This document shows, piece by piece, positions 25,201 through 40,200 of a stretch of 64,000 nt of DNA. Where the stretch lies: positions 24,189,098-24,253,097 of the forward strand of contig OY540812.1 of NCBI GenBank assembly GCA_961205875.1, in the 5' to 3' direction. The translations under genes and the position numbers were made by a program. The stretch's first letter is position 1. Each line of letters begins with the position of its first letter. The stretch comes from Sialis fuliginosa. Taxonomy: Eukaryota; Arthropoda; Insecta; Megaloptera; Sialidae. The notes beneath the pieces were generated by a model. It searched no databases. It was not told the origin of the DNA and saw only the letters and a program-made list of their open reading frames with translations.

Positions 25201-28200
25201 AAAATTAGTTTTTATTTAATATTTCGAGAACTAATTGTGACACAGTTATGAAAATTTAATACTCTCAATCGATTTAGTATTTAACACGTATTAATACTAA
25301 ACCGATTATAAAATTTTGAGTTTGTCTTGACAGGAAACGGAAAAATCAAGTGAAAATTTTGAAATCGCAGAACAATTATTTTTCTCTTTGAAAACCGATC
25401 GCAAAGCTTCTCGTCATAACAAAGATTGTGAATTTTATTCATTATTGAATAAAAATCACAATTGCCATGAAAAAGTAAAATATGTTTCTTAGTCGAGGCG
25501 TCAGCCAAAACTACAACAATCACTGAGTGCAATATTAAATTCATGTCAAGTAAGCTTTGGAAAAAAGAATGGTTGATGTTTGAAATTTTTATATTTATTA
25601 AAATGTATTACTTATTTTGTTAATGTATAACAGTAATGCCGGCTTTTGGGAGGGAGACTGGGTGACCGCCCGGGGTGCCAGTTCAAAAGGGGCGGCGGAC
25701 GGCCACATGGAGAAAAACTTAGATTAAATTCTAGTCGAATTTTTTTCTTTTTAAAAAACAGATACATTTTTGAAGGTATATAAACATTAGTAATTTATTT
25801 TTATGTTTAATTAGAACAAGAATTATATTTATTTTGTGCAATTTGAAGCATCCGTATTAAGTCTAATTCTGCAATATTATATTAACTATCATATTTTTCG
25901 TAAACTGTTGATGTATTAACAAAGTATATTTCTGTGTATTTTGTCATATGACCTTATATAAGTGCCAAACATAGGAAAAACTTTAAGAACAAAACAATAC
26001 TAGATAAAAATCAAAGGGCCCACTTATCCCGTACATTCCTGGCTTAAATTATCATTGGTTGATACAGAAAATTGATAATTCGTATTAATAATAAACCGAG
26101 TATCAAATTTAATTACTCTTTCACAATTGGTTTTCAAAATATATAGGTATTAAATAAAAAATAATTTTAGACAAAATCTTTGAGAGTCTGTAGCTCCCTC
26201 ACGAAGAGTTTCAGGACAAATGTTCATTTGAACTTTTTTGCTTTAAATATTTTTCTCAATCAACTGTCCAGTTCAAGTTTGTTCTACCAGATATAACTTA
26301 CTCTATATAACCGAAATACACGAACAAATAAGTAAATTACACATACCTTACGTAATGTAAGCTAACGTAATTGTAATGCGGTGTTCACACCAAAGAAAAC
26401 AAAACAGTAACACGGTGTTTGAAAACACGTCGTATTTAAAAATGCATAGGCTTTATTGCACTTTTGTCAAAAAGACACGATGTTGCTGTTTTGTTTTTTC
26501 GGTCTGAACACGGCATAACGTGTTGCCCTCTCTCGCTTGGGTTCTAATTGCACTTTTTTTCAAGTAAGACCTTTTTTGTTCTTATCATCGTAAAATGTGT
26601 AATAAGACGAAATATTGTATTTGTGAAGAACAAAAATGTTCTTATATTATTATGGTGATCGAACCTAATTTCATTGCGGTTTTTAACATGTTAGGTAATT
26701 TTATTTTTGTACATATTTGACCCTCCCTCCTTTCGGAGGATATTCTGCGGATGCCCCTGAAATACATAGGTATATTTGGTTTTAGTGCAATGAAATAGTT
26801 AATATTTTTGAATATTTTTAAATCAATTTGTGCCAGATAGTCCAATTTGATAGTAAACCAAGTTAGTTTCCAATGTTTATTTCCGAATTGAATATTTAAA
26901 ATCAATAGAATATGAATAGCAAAAATCATAAGAAACTCGTGTTTGGAAAATATACAAATCGGTATCTAATTACTATTTATCATTTCTCTACAATTCTGAA
27001 TTTTCAAAAAAAAAAATTCTTGAGAATTCTCAAGAAAGCTAGAGAAAAAATATTGATGATATGTATTTATACTATTCGCAGTAATATTTACATGATATTT
27101 TTATTGATAAAAATAAATGGCATAAAATAGTAAACATTATTAAGAAAACAACAACAAAATTGATAATAGTTCTTTTAAATGTTTCCGAAATCTCCTGAAT
27201 TAAGAGATAACTATTTTTTCAATTTTTGTATTAATATTGTCAAATAGATAAATAAATAATTAAAAAAAAAAAACCCCCGACGGTGGGAAAAAATTAAACT
27301 AAAATGAATTGAACAAGATTACTTATAAAGGCGTTATTGTGATTTAGTTATAATATAAAAATTAAGTAAATATAAAGATTTAGTGTTGAAAGACTGACAG
27401 TCGAAGGCCCACCAAATCATACAAAATTATGTATATATCCATTACTATCCATGATATTAGAACGTAATATAAACTAATCTATATATTATAATTACTTTAC
27501 TTACTACATATCTATATTCTTACTGATAAATAGATGGTTTTGTTTGAAAACCGGCGTGATAATTTTTTTTAATTATAATGTACACCAAATTACGTTCTAA
27601 TCTACATGATTTTGTATGATTTGGTGAGCTTCCGACCGCAGTCTTTCAACATTAAATCTTTATATTTACTTATAGTCCAGTAAAGGATGCATTTTGACAG
27701 GAAATTAAGAGGGCAAGCAATTTTATGATTGATTCTTATAGATTTTAAACCGGAGAATTCGAAAAAAATAACCCGGACTAGCGAAAAGTGGTGCAACACC
27801 CTTAAAAATGGGGTTTAAGGGTGAAAACCCCATTTCCAACCGTTTTTTCAATTTATCACAAAATTTAAAGCGATGATGGTATATTTTTATGGTTGATATA
27901 TGTTCAGGACACTCAGACGAATCGATTGTGACCACATATACTAAATTTGATTAAAAATTATCTCTTCCAGAGAGCTTAAAAGACTTAAAAATGCATTTTT
28001 TTGGGGAATATAGTTTAAAAATTAATAACTTTTGCTAAAATCATCCAAATGACTCGTAATTAGGCTCAAATTGTTCCTGAAGTTCCAAAGAATAATAATG
28101 AACTATAATTTAAAAAAATATTAATAGTTTAACCAATAAAAATCGTTAATGTTTAACGGTAAGTAACGTAAATTTTTGAAAAACTATCTTTTTACTAAAA

Positions 28201-31200
28201 TTTAAATAAAAACATCAGGGTTGAATATTTTTTAGTGAAACCAAGGTAGATACCTTCTATTTGTACATACAAACAAAATGAGACCCCCCAAAATAATATT
28301 CAATTATTAGAACGGGTGCAAGTGCGATTAGAAATACACTGAATTTTTGTTGTATACAATTTAAAAAAATTACATTTTTCCAAACAAAATAATAGATTCA
28401 GTCCAGTAAAGGAAGCATTTTGGCAGGAAATTAAGAGGGCAAGCAATTTTATGATTGATTCTTATAGATTTTGAACCGGAGAATTCGAAAAAAATAACCC
28501 GGACTAGCGAAAAGTGGTGCAACACCCTTAAAAATGGGGTTTAAGGGTGAAAACCCCATTTCCAACCGTTTTTTTCAATTTATCACAAAATCTGAAGAGA
28601 CGATGGTATATTTTTATCATTGACATATGTTCAGGACACTTAGATGAATCGATTGTGACCACATATACTAAATTTGGCCAAAAATTACCTCTTCCAAAGG
28701 GCTTAAAAGACGTAAAAATGCACTTACCCTTAAACATTAGCGATTTTCATTGGTTTAACTACTAATATTTTTTTAAATTATCATTGGCCATTATTCTTTG
28801 GAACTTCAGGAATAATTTGAGCCTAGTTACGAGTCATTTGGATGATTTTAACAAAAGTTATTAATTTTTAAACTATTTTTCCCGAAAAGATGCATTTTTA
28901 CGTCTTTTAAACCCTTTGAAAGACGTAATGTTTGGCCAAATTTAGTATATGTGGTCACAATCGATTCGTCTAAGTGTCCTGAATATATATCAATCATAAA
29001 AAGATACCATCGTTGCTTTAGATTTTGTGATAATTTGTAAAAACGGTTGGAAATGGGCTTTTCACCTTTAAACCCCATTTTAAGGGTGTTGCACCACTTT
29101 CCGCTAGTCCGGGTTATTTTTTTCGAATTCTTCGGTTCAAAATCTATAAGAATCAATTCGTTTCACTAAAAAATATTTAACCCTGGTGTTTTTATTTAAA
29201 ATTTAGTAAAAATGTAGTTTTTCAAAAAATTACGTTACTTACCCTTAAACAATGGCGATTTTTATTGATTAAACGATTAATATTTTTTTAAATTATGGTT
29301 GGTCATTATTCTTTGGAACTTCAGGAACAATTTGACGCTAATTACGAGTCATTTGGATGATTTTAACAAAAGTTATTAATTTTTAAACTATTTTCCCGAA
29401 AAGATACATTTTTCTGTCTTTTAAGCCCTCTGAAAGAGGTAATTTTTGGTCAAATTTAGTATATGTGGTCACAATCGATTCGTCTGAGTGTCTTGAACAT
29501 ATATCAACGATAAAAATATACCATCGTCGCTTTAGATTTTGTGATAAATTGAAAAAACTGTTGGAAATGGGGTTTTCACCCTTAAACCCCATTTTTAAGG
29601 GTGTTGCACCACTTTTCGCTTGTCCGGGTTATTTTTTTCGAATTCTCCGGTTTAAAATCTATAAGAATCAATCATAAAATTGCTTGCCCTCTAAATTTCC
29701 CTTTTTCTCACTTTTCACTGCTTCCTTGACTGGGCTATTAGCTTTTATATTATAACTGAATCACAATAATGTCTTTATAATGTAAGTTATCTTGTTCAAT
29801 TCATTTTAGTTCAATTTATTTTTTCATAGCCGAGTTTTTAATTTTTTTTAAATTTATTATTTTAATTTAATCTTTTTAGTGATTTGTTGCAACTATAGAG
29901 CTGGGCGCGTGAGTAATTTTTGCTCACGATCACGCACGCTCTCGAGAGAAAAAAATTTAGTCACGTCCGCTCACTCACGGTTACAAAAAAAGTATTCATG
30001 ATCACGCATGCTCACGAATTCTATTTTTTTACTCACGCCCGATCACGCACGGCGGGTCACGCTCGTGACCCGATTTAATCTTATTGTTGTAAATTAAATT
30101 TTGAAATGATGAAAATGAATATTTTTTACGTGCAATACATTGTGTATATTTTATATTCTTATTATTTTCTTCTAAATTGCATTCTAGTACAGTAATAGCA
30201 AACAAAACAATAAGAAAATAAAGCTACAATGCATTTAAAAATCTTTTTGTGGTATTCTGATATAGTTGGCAATACTAACCATGTGAAAGTGCTTCTAAAA
30301 ATAACATTTATTTTTTATACTATATTTTTTAATGTCAAAATTCGTTTTAAAACATTATTATATTTATGCATTATTAGTTCAGATATTAAAAAAAAGATCA
30401 TATAAGTTTATAAAAAAAATTATCTTCAAAATATACTCACGGAATCACGCACAAGAAAAATGTACTCACGCACGGTTGTTTTAATTTGACTCACGATCAC
30501 GCCCGCTCACGATTTGAAAATCGCTCACGCTCACGCGGGTCACGGCCGTCACCCGACGTGACCCGAAAAATTCACGGCCCGCGCCCAGCTCTAGTTGCAA
30601 CCCTCATCGACAAACGCACACTAAAAAACATATAATAACTTTAAAATAACTAAACGACACAAACACTTGAACACAGAAATTACATAATTTTATGACAAAT
30701 CATAATAATAAAATTGGATAATATTTTGAGCTTATACAAGGAAAGATAAAGGACAAATAACACACTACCTAGCGTTGTTACCATATCGCTCCACAAAAAA
30801 ATCGCTCCACGAGTCATTGGTGTATCATTTGGATTTTAAAATAAATACCTATCAATTGTTTTGAATTATAAAATTAATTAATAATACACGTTTTATATTG
30901 TCTAAAAGTATTTCAGTGATAATTGATTAATACGAACTATCATCTTTCATACATACTAAATTCAATTGTAATTTAAAGCATATTATAAATTTTCAATTTA
31001 CGCCTTTGGGATAATATGCATGGAAATGATGATTTTGACTTTTAATTAAGAAAAGATGGCCGCCATAAATATTGGTAACAGTTTCATATTTTATACGGAT
31101 TAGCATTGGTTGTTATGTATCCATAGTATTTCCTAATCTAAAGGCCTCTATACACCACCCAATCTGTAGGGCCGATTTGTCGGGAGATAGAGTGGGGGTA

Positions 31201-34200
31201 CTACAGATTGGGTCGTGTATAGAGGCCTTAAGATTCTGACCACTGATCTGGTATTATTTAACTGGATAGTGGATACCTATGGAATTACTATTAAACCGGA
31301 TGGCTAAATTTCATACATTTTCTAACAGTATCATTTCCATTTGCTCATGCGCGAGACGCAACACTGAACTCAATTTTAATATGATATAGAGGTATGTGAC
31401 GTGCTTCTATAGTTTCTTTATTCAATTGTTAATCAGATTTGACAGTTAGTATGCATCTATGGTTGTTTATTTAGTTATTATTTGATAATTAAAATAAATT
31501 ACAGGTATTCGCGTGTTAAATAAGTGTATTGTAGTTGATATACAATTGAACTTGTATGTATTTATTTATATATTTAACAAATCAATTTGAAAAATTTGAA
31601 TTTGGAACATCCGTTGACGCATGCGCATAATCAGTTTCGGTTGTTAGGAAATATTCAATTTCAGCCATCATGTCTGACTTATCATCAGTCCAGCCATGTC
31701 AATGATTCTGACAGTTTGAATTTGTATTTGTTTCTATGGTAACATGTATTAATAATGTCATTAATTTAGTATTTTATTATGCGCCCATTGTCCACCCATT
31801 TCGAGTTTCACGTTTTTATAGACCCTATAACACTCCTGGGATTAAAATAAATCGTTTGATATTTGTTTCATGAAAATCGGTTCAGCCGTTTATGCTGTAG
31901 TATGGCGCAAAGGAAGTCTCGTACATACATACACACATTAACATTTTGCTTTGAGCAGTCGGGTAAAAAAATGTCAGGTTCACAAACATTATTCAATTAC
32001 TCAAAATCGAGAATTAGTCCAAGTAAATTAGATATTTTAGAAGAACAAATTCATAAAGTTTTGATCGTTTGTCCACGAACTCTTAGTAGGGTTTGAAATA
32101 AGAGCCCGAAAAGTTCCCACCTAAATGGATGTTGGAACATCCCCTTTCACGTGAAAAATAACCCCCGTTGTGGAATTTATTCCAGTTTTTCCCATTTTTC
32201 ATCCGAACTGCCGTTCAGAGAAAAAAATATTACAGAAATTAAAGATTCTACATAAAATTCTACGTAAAAAATGTCATGTGCACTATTCGGTTAATTCCCA
32301 GCCTACTCTCGCAATCGTTGCTCAAAATGAAGGGTAGTTTTGGGAACGCAGCGAAAAATCGGCGTAACATGACTTTTTTACGTGAAAGGGGATGTTCCAT
32401 CCACGATTTAGGTGGGAACTTTTCGGGCTCTTATTCCGAACCTTACTGACAAGATGAAGCAACAGCACGGTCCATGAGAATTTCAATGAGCTTGTGGTAT
32501 GTCAAACTAGAGCAAAAATAAAAAGACACGTGTCAAAAAATTTGATCTCATAGGCCTTAATTACAAAGATAATTAACTTTGAAAATTTGTGTATTCAATA
32601 TAACCGTGTATTATGTTCGCTCGAAATATAAGTGTGTTGGCCCTACGGTCAACGCGCTGGCGTCTCGCCTGGTTTTAAGATTTTGATTTTAATTTTTATT
32701 TACAATTATTTTTTATTTTTTTGTACACATTACCTTGCGTAAAATTGATAAATTAGACATAAATAAAACATATTAATATTGTGAGAGTTCGTGGACAAAG
32801 TATCAAAACTTTATAATTTTTTTCTTCTATTTGGCGAATTTTAATCTAAATACTTAATTCTATATGAAAATATGAAATAAATTCCATTCATTTCTTATCA
32901 ATTTTTTCAAAAGATGACAAGTAAAAAATTGGATTTTTCTCGAGAAGAAACACTACACATAACCAATACAAATACCGGCACCAATACAATATAGATAAGA
33001 GGGGTTCTCACACATACACACATACATACACACATGACTATTATAAACAACAAAATGTTATTAACGATGTGCCGCGCTGTTTAGTGTAGTGCACGGTGTC
33101 ACATCCCGCGGTACGCGAATTAGCTCACATATGCACATCGGTCTCTTGTGCTGTACATATGTCTAGTACCTAAGTGTATACATGTATGTTTGTGCGAAAA
33201 CAAACCCAAACTCTGATTTCGGATTGTGAATGTATCGGTGTGTTTTTATTATTATATTATTTGGGTTCTTAATTAAATCACATTGTACTTATTGCTAGAT
33301 TTTTTTTTGATATGGGAGTAGTGTATTGTTATTAGAATTCGTTATTTTGTATCATATAATTTTAAGATAAATTAGTTTTTTAGAAGCCAAAGTGATTGTT
33401 ACATTTAAATCAAAGCTAAATACACATGTAGAACAAACGTAAGTTAATTTTGAAATGCAAGAATAGTAAATAAAAAAATCTTTTTACTAAAGAGTATTAC
33501 ATTAATTAATTACTTTGACAGTAATTGGAGTTAGTTCTTTCAGTTTCTGACCGAATATTCATTTATGTCTTTTTGAATAAAAATAAAATCTTAGACATAA
33601 AAAATAATAACAAATTTCTAGGAAAAACATCTGCCAAGTAAATGCACAATGCTTCCTCGTACTAAATTCACCAAAGGTAGTTAATTATTGAACAATTTAA
33701 ATAAAAACCGATAAAGTGTTTAGAGAAATTTCCTGGCATTGGTTAACCATTTAATTATTATACAATTTTACTAAAAAATATAAGTTGAAATATATTTCGA
33801 TATATATTTTTAATTTTTTGACAATTTCAATCTAAATCTAAAATGCAAACGTCAAAATGAAATTTAATATAAATAAAAAAAGATTCTATAAAATTTTCAC
33901 GTAACATGTATCGTTCTTGAGATATTTTGAAAAAAATAATATTTTGGGAAGTCACCCCTCCCCCTTACAAAGAATTTTGATGATTTTCAAATGGGACCGT
34001 CCTCTAGCCAGACCCAACCATCCGACCAAGTTTCAATAATATCGGTTCAGTGGTTCATGAGTTATGCATGTAACAAGGATTCACTCGACAGACAGACAGC
34101 CACGGAATGAAAAGTGCTTGTCTTGAGCTGAAATGGAATGATCAATTTAAAATTTTGATATCAGAAAATAATTTTTTTATCTCATTTTAAAACGATCACA

Positions 34201-37200
34201 AAGTTTCTTGTATCTTCGATATTGCGAGGAAGCAAAATAAAACCAAAGTTAACAATTGCATAGAATGAAGGTTATAAGTGCATTTACATCACCTAAAAAA
34301 TTGAAAACATATTTAAATATTTATAGAAGAATTACACTACTCCTAAATGCAAAAGTAAACGTAGGGCTTATTTTATTAAAATAATAATATATTATCTATA
34401 CAAGTAAACAGTTTCGCAATAAGGTGAAAAATAATAGTTCCACTGGCGCTATATGCTGTTGAAATTAACACATATAAAATATGAGGTTCTATTAAATAAT
34501 ATTTTTTTAAATATATAGGTACTTATAAAATACTTATCATATAGTTAATATATTTTTTCAATCGTTAAGAAATAAAATAGGGTTGTTATCATTTAATTAA
34601 AGTGTAAATAAATATTTACAATAAATGCTCGATAATTCGTATAAAATAATTTATAATATTACAATTTCTTAATGGTTATTTTTTTGTAACAATAGATGTT
34701 TTTTTTAATAATAATCAGTTATATATGTATTTGTATATGCATTATTTAGTTTTATTTCATTTTAGATTGGCTCAATGTTTTTCACACTGTAGTGATATTC
34801 ATGGGCGTAGCCAGGATTTTGTTCAGGGGGGGGGCAAAATTTTTTTTTTTGAAACCGATTGGTCGGCGTGTTTTGCCTAGGACCCCGAGGTAATGAGAAA
34901 GGGGTGAGCAAAAAAAGCTCTCACATTATTATGGTAACCTTACCTAAAAAGTTTTATAAAAAAATTTTTTAATAAAAATATTTTCAATGGGCCTCAAATT
35001 TTTGGCGTCTGGGACCTCGAAATGTGTAAGGACGGCTCTGATAAATGGCCATTAATGTAAACAAAATTTGGTAAATCCTTTTTTTCTTAAATTAAATTCT
35101 ATCGTTTCGTTGCAACTTGGAACTTTGGCTCGTGAAAATCCGTGATTTTCATTAACTTAATAAATACATTTTTTTGGTGTGTTTTTGATTATTATCGAGG
35201 AATTGTAAAAGCTATGAAAAAATTAACATTTTCATTATTTATTATATCTCTAGATAGGTGCGCAAAAAGTAACAATGAAAAGTAATTCTTTTTTTCATTT
35301 CTTCTTTTATTTTCGCCACATTTTTTTCAATCAATTAAATTTATATGTATGTGCATATCTTTTTGAAGACAAAATCCTCTACAAAAATGTACTCTACGTT
35401 GCTATTTTGGTGTTTTTTTTAATTTATAATTTTTTTATTTAATGTAAAAAATCGATCAAATTTGGATTGATAATATACATGTATAAATATCAAAAAAACT
35501 TCTTTTTTTTGTATAAAAAGGATAAAAAGACAATGACATGAATAGTTTACCCGCTATAACAAGAGATTGCAATAAAAAACAATGATATTTAAATTTTCGA
35601 ATCTAAAAATGTCAATATTTAGCCAATGAACTGATTCATTTGTTACTCTTAGTTCACGAGCTAGGGGGAGGGGCAAGCGTCCCCCCTTGCACATGCTTTT
35701 TTGGGTAGTTATTTTAACACAAAACACAGTTTTTATTGTTGCCAACACTGCGAGTCTGCGACCTTTGCCTTTAGGTGTTTTTATTTTATTTTTAATTTTC
35801 CCTGATATTTTAGTTTACATTTAAAAATAAAAGATTGTGATTAAAAAAAACTTTGATATTTGATTTTCTGGATCCAAAATATAAATTTACATTCAAAAAT
35901 CCAATGGACATCATAGAGGTCTAGAAATATCCCTGTTTGGACAATAATACTGATTTACTTATTACTTTTGTCGACAAGCTAGGGGGGGGCAAGCGCCCCC
36001 CCCTGCCCCACCCTGGCTACGCCCATGGTGATATTATATTTCATGAAAAGATATTTTTTTTTTTTTTAATTTATGAAAAGTTTCAATTCGGTGAAAAGTT
36101 CACATTGTAATGCTAAGTTAAATTATAATGTAATTTTTTTACAATTTTATTAGCTGGACTTATTTTTCTGTTTCGATCAAAACTTGTAACCAAATTTTTG
36201 TATACTTTTGTATTCTCGTTGACAATTTAAGTAGGTATCAATTAATTCCAAAACTAATTTACTTTTTAAAATTTGCGTATTGTTTTGTATTAGGTACTTT
36301 AGTTAAAGTAAGTAGTAGTAAGTACTACCAACAAAAAAAATGAAAATTTTCACAGGATAGTAAAAACTTTCGGTAAAATTGGAAAAACTTATGAAACTTT
36401 TCACTATTATCTAAAAAGATTATTTTTAATAGAATTATTTTTTATAATAGAATTTATTTATTAATAGAATTTATTATACTTTTACTTACTTAAAAAATGA
36501 ATAGCAATTATAACTATTAGTTTTATAAAACAAGCTATCATATATTTTAAACAGGGACTTGAACCTGAATTCGAACCCGAACTTGAAACCCGAAAAAACC
36601 CGTATTTATCATTAACTGAATCGAACCGCTATATTTCAAAGTCAACGAACCTGAATCTGAATCTGAACCTTTTCATGGATAACCGGTAACCATATATTTT
36701 TAAAAGGTTCAATAAATTATTTTTATTAATGTTTTGTCTTCTTTTGAAAATGTTTTATTTGTTCATTATATTTTTTTTTTTCGAACAAAATCATTTTCTT
36801 TCAATTACAAACTTGAATTTGAACCTGAACCCAAACCCGAACCCTGAAAAAATAACGGTTTTTGAACATAAATAGTTTGCACCATGCTGAACCCGAACTC
36901 GAACCAAAGTTTATTTTTGAACACGAACCAAACTCGAACCATAAATAAATTCCGGTTCAAGTCACTGATTTTAAATATATTATATAATATTCAGTTTTCT
37001 ATATAACACAATATATATTTTTTTATTATAACAAAATATATATTTATCACTATGACTTTCATAAGTAAACGTGATTTTAAAAAAATACAACATTAACGGT
37101 AATAAAATTTTTAAAACAAAAACTTCATGATTTATAATATTACATATATATTAGTTTTTTTCTAAATATATACAAGTTATCGAGGTTTTATCTGTAATAT

Positions 37201-40200
37201 GAATATAAAACACAATATGATGTCACCTAACATTTAAATTATTTTGTTTTTCAGAAAATAAAATCATTTAATAAATAAAGAAAAAAGTTTAACAAATGTA
37301 CATCAGTATTTAGAATCTAGAAACAGTTAATTCGCGTACAAAATATCATTAAATAAATAGTGAACTTATAAATTTTTATGTGCATGGATTAATAATAAAT
37401 ACCAATAATTTTATTACTGAAAATGCATAAGAAATCTACTTTCGGAAACACGAAGTTCATAATTAACTTATGAAGATACCAAAAATGCATCATCGTTTAA
37501 AAATTGGTTATATCGTAATAAAAGACAAAAGCTGATATTTTTTATTACAAAAACACTGCACATAATCTCAAATATTAATTTATCTGAACATTTATCAATA
37601 TCTTAAGTTCATCGAACTGTAAAAAAATCATAATCAGTCAAAATGCGTGGATCTACAGCTGGTTTAGACTCCGCTCTAAGGGTGGATTATCCATGCCAGT
37701 ATAGTATGCTGACAATCTTAGACATGATGTTCTCTATGTTTGTGGTCGCCCCGTGTGTAGTGGGCTACTGGAGAGGTACTTGGGAACTCATGTCTATCTA
37801 CGTGTACCCCGAGGATGCTGGTGCTAGTGCTGCGGTTTCGCTCATTATAGGATTCGGAGGACATTTCTGTTTCTCGATATTCCAGGTGCTGTTGGTATTG
37901 TTTAGGATTTTGGTATATTGTGTAGAATTATTGTTTACGTCATATAGGATTAAATTAAATTAAAATCATATATTCTATAGTAAACAGTCAGTGAAACAAC
38001 CTCTCGCTATTTATGCATATTTCCTAATCATTTGTAAAGCATCTATTGTCAGGGCAATCTTAAGACATTTTTGCACCCTGGGCTACTAAAATTAAAAACC
38101 ATTGTGAAAAATAAACAACCGCAAAAATGCGTTGCTATAATACGAAATATAATTTGTGACTCATTCGATACTGGATATTGGGTAGTATTTAAGCGCGCAA
38201 TATTTTATATACTTTGAGCATTAAATATTAAATATATTGTATTTGAGCAATAACATTTTAATTTCTGAGCAATATATGTACTAAGCATAAAGTGTGACAT
38301 TAAAAATAATTTTTCTGAGCGATAACATTTTCCGTTTTGATCATTAAGTTTTGCGCAGTCATATTTGCGTTCATTATTATTTTATAACTGAATTTGATAG
38401 TTTTGTTGGGGGAGGGGGGAGGATGTCCCTTTAATTTTATAACTTCCAGTTTGGAGGGGGGGATTTTCTTATTACCCCCCTCCCCAATGAAATAAAAATT
38501 ATTGTATTATTGAATTTGTTTTAATTTTTAATTTGGAGGGGGGGTAATCCATACGATCCTCCTTTGTTTTATTCGCTTTAATTATTTTGATGGGGAGGTG
38601 GGCATAACACAAAACAAATAAATCTTCGCCTTTTAACGAGACTTACATACCCCGGCCTCCCTTCAAAACGAATTAATCCTCGCTTTTGACTTTTTTAATT
38701 CTTATATAGGAAACAGATAGGTACGTAAAATTTTTGTAATAAATGACAGGCGAAGATTTCATCGTTTTAAAGGGAGCCGGGGTATGTAATTTATCGAACT
38801 TATTTTTATACTCGTATTAGTCAGAAAGAATTTAAATTGAATAATAAAAAATCCACCGCCTTTGGAATTTTCACCATCGTTTCGGCGCCTCCGGACGCTT
38901 CACGCTGTAGGTGGTTCTATCTATTGTTTATCAAATTATCAATTAAAAATAATCCAAAATAACATTAATATTGCATTGTAATTCCCAGTTGTATTCATAT
39001 CATTTTTGTAATCACTGACAATCAGTGACTTTTCGGATATATACAGAAAGTAGAATGATAATCATAAACAAATACATCACGAAATTAAATTGATTTATTT
39101 GATTACTAACGTTTTTTATAACAAATAATTTTTTATAGTAGATACATATAATATACATATTTATTTTACACTAAAAGAAAGGCTTATTGCTAGTTGAATT
39201 TTCTTATCATAGTTAAAAATATTTGGTCTAATTTGTGTAACCTGAAATTTGGTTAAATTGACCAAAACTACTTATAAAAAATATTTAGTAAATTGGAACA
39301 AATTAGATTTAGTAATTAGTTAACCCAATATATTTTCAAGTGAACCAATTATTATGTGTTCTTAAGTAAATTTTATGGGTCAATGATACACATTTGGTTA
39401 AAAGAACGAAATGATTTTGTCAAAAGAAAAAATTGTACTGTAAAATTTTGCAATTTGTGTGGAATCTTTGATAATTTAAATATTAGTGCGGGCTAGAACT
39501 ATTTATCAGCCTGGTTCAACTTTTACATAAGGATGTTTATTTATTACCATTGTTACCATTGAGTCAAGTTAATCATAGACCTAATATTAATCGAAATTAC
39601 ACTTCCCTATTCGTCCTATTCATAACTACAAGTACTAATAATAAACCAGCCATTTAGTTAAAATTTCAACAAATAAAATTACTATTCAGTATTTTTTAAA
39701 ACAAAAAATATATAAAAAACTAAGCTTACAATTACTTTTATTACTTTTTTTTATATTGTTTTGAAAAAATACTTTAAATATTTTAGGTGTTTTGAAGAGT
39801 TATAGAAATTCGATTGAGAAAGAAAATTGTTTTACAATTATTAGTAGATAATATTATAAATATCTACATGTCTATTAAAACTTTACTGGATTTTCCAAAT
39901 GTAAAAATAATTAATACGTAATTGCAAAACATTTTCATATAAAAAATGTAATAGTTTATAATTAGTCAAATACGTTTAATTTTCCTTGATTCATTGAATA
40001 TGTTACCAACGTAAACTGCGGTTAATTAAAATACACTATACATTAGGGTGTGCCAAAAAAATCAACAAATTTTTTTTTTCAAAAAGTTCTTGAAATTTCG
40101 TTAGAAGATATCAAAATAGAAATTCAGTCAAAATTTGAGCCCTTATTATCAATATTTAGAGGTCGCGAACTGAATTTTTCGATTTTTCATTTAATTAACA

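Larger units (their letters stand above)
20878..37699 (+). other. Intron 2 (16.8 kb)
   Basis: This is the largest intron and it is heavily loaded with mobile elements, listed separately. Stretches without a feature call are about 21150-22970, 23706-24250, 24583-25070, 30602-31138, 31229-32014, 34250-34791 and 36976-37637. They are AT-rich and contain nothing I can support as a gene. Confidence 0.7.

Noticed and set aside
27602-29677. Several open frames of about 65-100 codons with similar proteins
   Set aside because: They recur only because a repeat unit occurs four times. The frames lie on both strands of the same unit.
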